A DNA stretch of 64,000 nucleotides from Bathynomus jamesi (taxonomy: Eukaryota; Arthropoda; Malacostraca; Isopoda; Cirolanidae). The position numbers and the translations under genes are program-made. Below the pieces are notes generated by a model. It was not told the origin of the DNA, did not search any database, and saw nothing but the letters and a program-made list of their open reading frames with translations. Location: the NCBI GenBank assembly GCA_023014485.1, contig JAJOZX010001729.1, forward strand, positions 620,001-684,000. Reading direction: 5' to 3'. Every line of letters starts with the position of its first letter. Positions within the stretch are counted from its first letter, which is position 1. Shown here piece after piece: positions 62,515 through 64,000 of this stretch.

Positions 62515-62772
62515 TCTGTCGACCCCCCAGGACTAGGAATTGAGCATTTTCAGGGCAGATTTTTTCTGACATTCCTTTGTTTTTTTTACTTCTCGAGGTG
62601 AATTAATTACTTGCTAGTATACTTGTAGTTAATAATTAATCACCATTTCCACTAAAATTGTAGCCGTAATTTCGAAAATAAATACACCATTTAAATCCCA
62701 AAACAGTCTATTCATTGCCTTTCACTGCATTCACATAATTTCATTGCAAAACGTACTTGAGTTTTATTGGCC

Positions 62773-62775
<3 letters not shown>

Positions 62776-62842
<67 letters not shown>
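62776..62842. repeat. (TA)n microsatellite
   Basis: About 33 TA units. Confidence 0.95.
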
Positions 62843-62847
<5 letters not shown>

Positions 62848-64000
62848 GTAAATGTATAGCAGCTATATTGATGTCAGTACAAATAGAATATTGAAACTTT
62901 GCATCATACTGAAAAAATTTGGTGTAATTTTTTTTAACACAAAAAGTTCTATACATGCATTGACCAAAGCCAACCAATAGCTTGTACTAATTTTGTACAA
63001 GTGGGGTCTAACTTCACTCCGTCACCGTCACCGTCTAAGTGACGTCTGACTAGATACAGATAGGCTTTGCATTGACCTCAAAGTTTTATCATAGCTTATG
63101 AATGAAATTAGGAGACAACGGTAATAATATTAGACTGTCATACTGAAATGAATATATGAAAATCTACAACTTACGCTTACTATTTATAATTACTCTACGC
63201 AACTTTTTATCTTTTGGAGTGTAATGAAAATTTATATTGGTCTTATTTCCTCTGATCTCTATGTTATTGCTACCATAAAAAGCACAATATGTAACAAATC
63301 CTGGCCTTAATCTGAAATTACCAACCATTCCAAAAGCGAGTCAGTTTTTGTATTTACGTTTTTATGAATGGAATGAACTTTTATGATAAGACTTGGTAAT
63401 TATATTAGACTATTTGTTTTATTAGGATTTGATATAGCTGTATACCCATATTAATAAACAAGAATAGGCTTAGGTCAAGGGTCGGGAATCTGCGGCTCCA
63501 AAGACTCATTTTCGTGACTCTTCAATTATTATAAATAAATATCAAATATTTTACTACTAATAAAAATATGAATTGAAAAAAGTCGTTTGTATAAAATTAT
63601 TTGCGTGTTATAATGCGAGCGTTGACCGACTAGATATTGGTAGGCTTTGCTTTAGCGACCTAAAATAAAGACTATTTATGGAACCCTATGAAATAAATTT
63701 ATTAGTATTGTATTTGTATTCAAAATGTTAGTTTCTGTCTATCGATCTATAGGTAAAGATATAGATCAAAATTTGTAACAAAATTTGTAACAAGGATCCT
63801 GATTGGCTGAAATTGTTCACGTGAGAAATATCTAACCAATCTAAAACGACCACGTAACCTCATGTAATCTGGTCTCTGCGAAACTTAATAATAGCTTATC
63901 TGTATAATTAAAATTACTTCTACTTAAAATTTTCAAAGTTTGAATTATTAAACTAGAAACTAAATTCAATCTAACCTACAGTCTATCAAGAGTTGGGCTA
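62843..64000. other. No gene seen; hAT-like terminus at 63476
   Basis: CAAGGGTCGGGAATCTGCGG at 63476 resembles a hAT/Charlie left terminus (CAGGGGTCGGCAACC followed by GCGGCTC). The matching right end, if any, lies outside the window or is lost. GACTAGATA and TAGGCTTTGC words occur twice (about 63048-63070 and 63628-63652), indicating a duplicated stretch. Remainder unassigned. Confidence 0.45.

Overview
This window is AT-rich, repeat-dense nuclear DNA from an arthropod, most likely a decapod crustacean. The evidence is indirect: very frequent (TA)n tracts, tRNA-derived and 5S-rRNA-derived SINEs, a CR1/L2-type LINE with an esterase domain, a CHCC-knuckle Ty3/gypsy element, and many Tc1/mariner, hAT, Merlin and pogo/Tigger elements. 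I found no convincing host protein-coding gene. Nearly every recognisable coding stretch belongs to a transposable element.

Layout. 1-8.4 kb: an internally deleted hAT element, the 5' end of a pogo/Tigger element, an almost complete but dead Merlin element with a target-site duplication, a Penelope-like RT remnant, tRNA-like SINEs, and pogo- and hAT-type MITEs. 8.4-17 kb: an intact mariner (361 aa transposase), a 5S-derived SINE and MITEs. 17.5-23.5 kb: a CR1/L2-like LINE on the minus strand (ORF1 zinc finger/coiled coil, SGNH esterase, APE endonuclease, RT), split by a 356-bp hAT MITE, with an unclassified dispersed repeat upstream. 23.5-33 kb: a head-to-head tRNA-SINE palindrome, 5S SINEs, small MITEs, a second copy of the dispersed repeat, fold-back mariner derivatives and a degenerate Tc1. 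35.8-40.7 kb: another fold-back and a tandem array of tRNA-derived units with a 262-bp period. 42.2-48.5 kb: a mariner split by a young Ty3/gypsy element of CsRn1 type. 48.9-54.8 kb: two adjacent hAT elements, a pogo-type element, a second intact mariner (360 aa) and a deleted mariner. 54.9-64 kb: LINE fragments, a 29-bp-period palindrome array, two fold-backs made from mariner ends, a Merlin N-terminal exon and a Tc1 fragment.

How the parts relate. Insertions are nested: MITE in LINE, MITE in 5S SINE, LTR element in mariner. Many element ends abut (TA)n tracts. The most unusual theme is repeated: several different mariner families have given rise to long inverted repeats whose arms carry transposase-coding sequence (29.7, 35.8, 56.2 and 58.8 kb). 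One of these matches the 5' end of the two intact mariner copies in this same window, so a transcript through it could form a hairpin matching active transposase mRNA. That function is inference; the inverted repeats are seen directly. Several frameshifts sit in homopolymers of otherwise young elements, so some may be assembly errors rather than real mutations.
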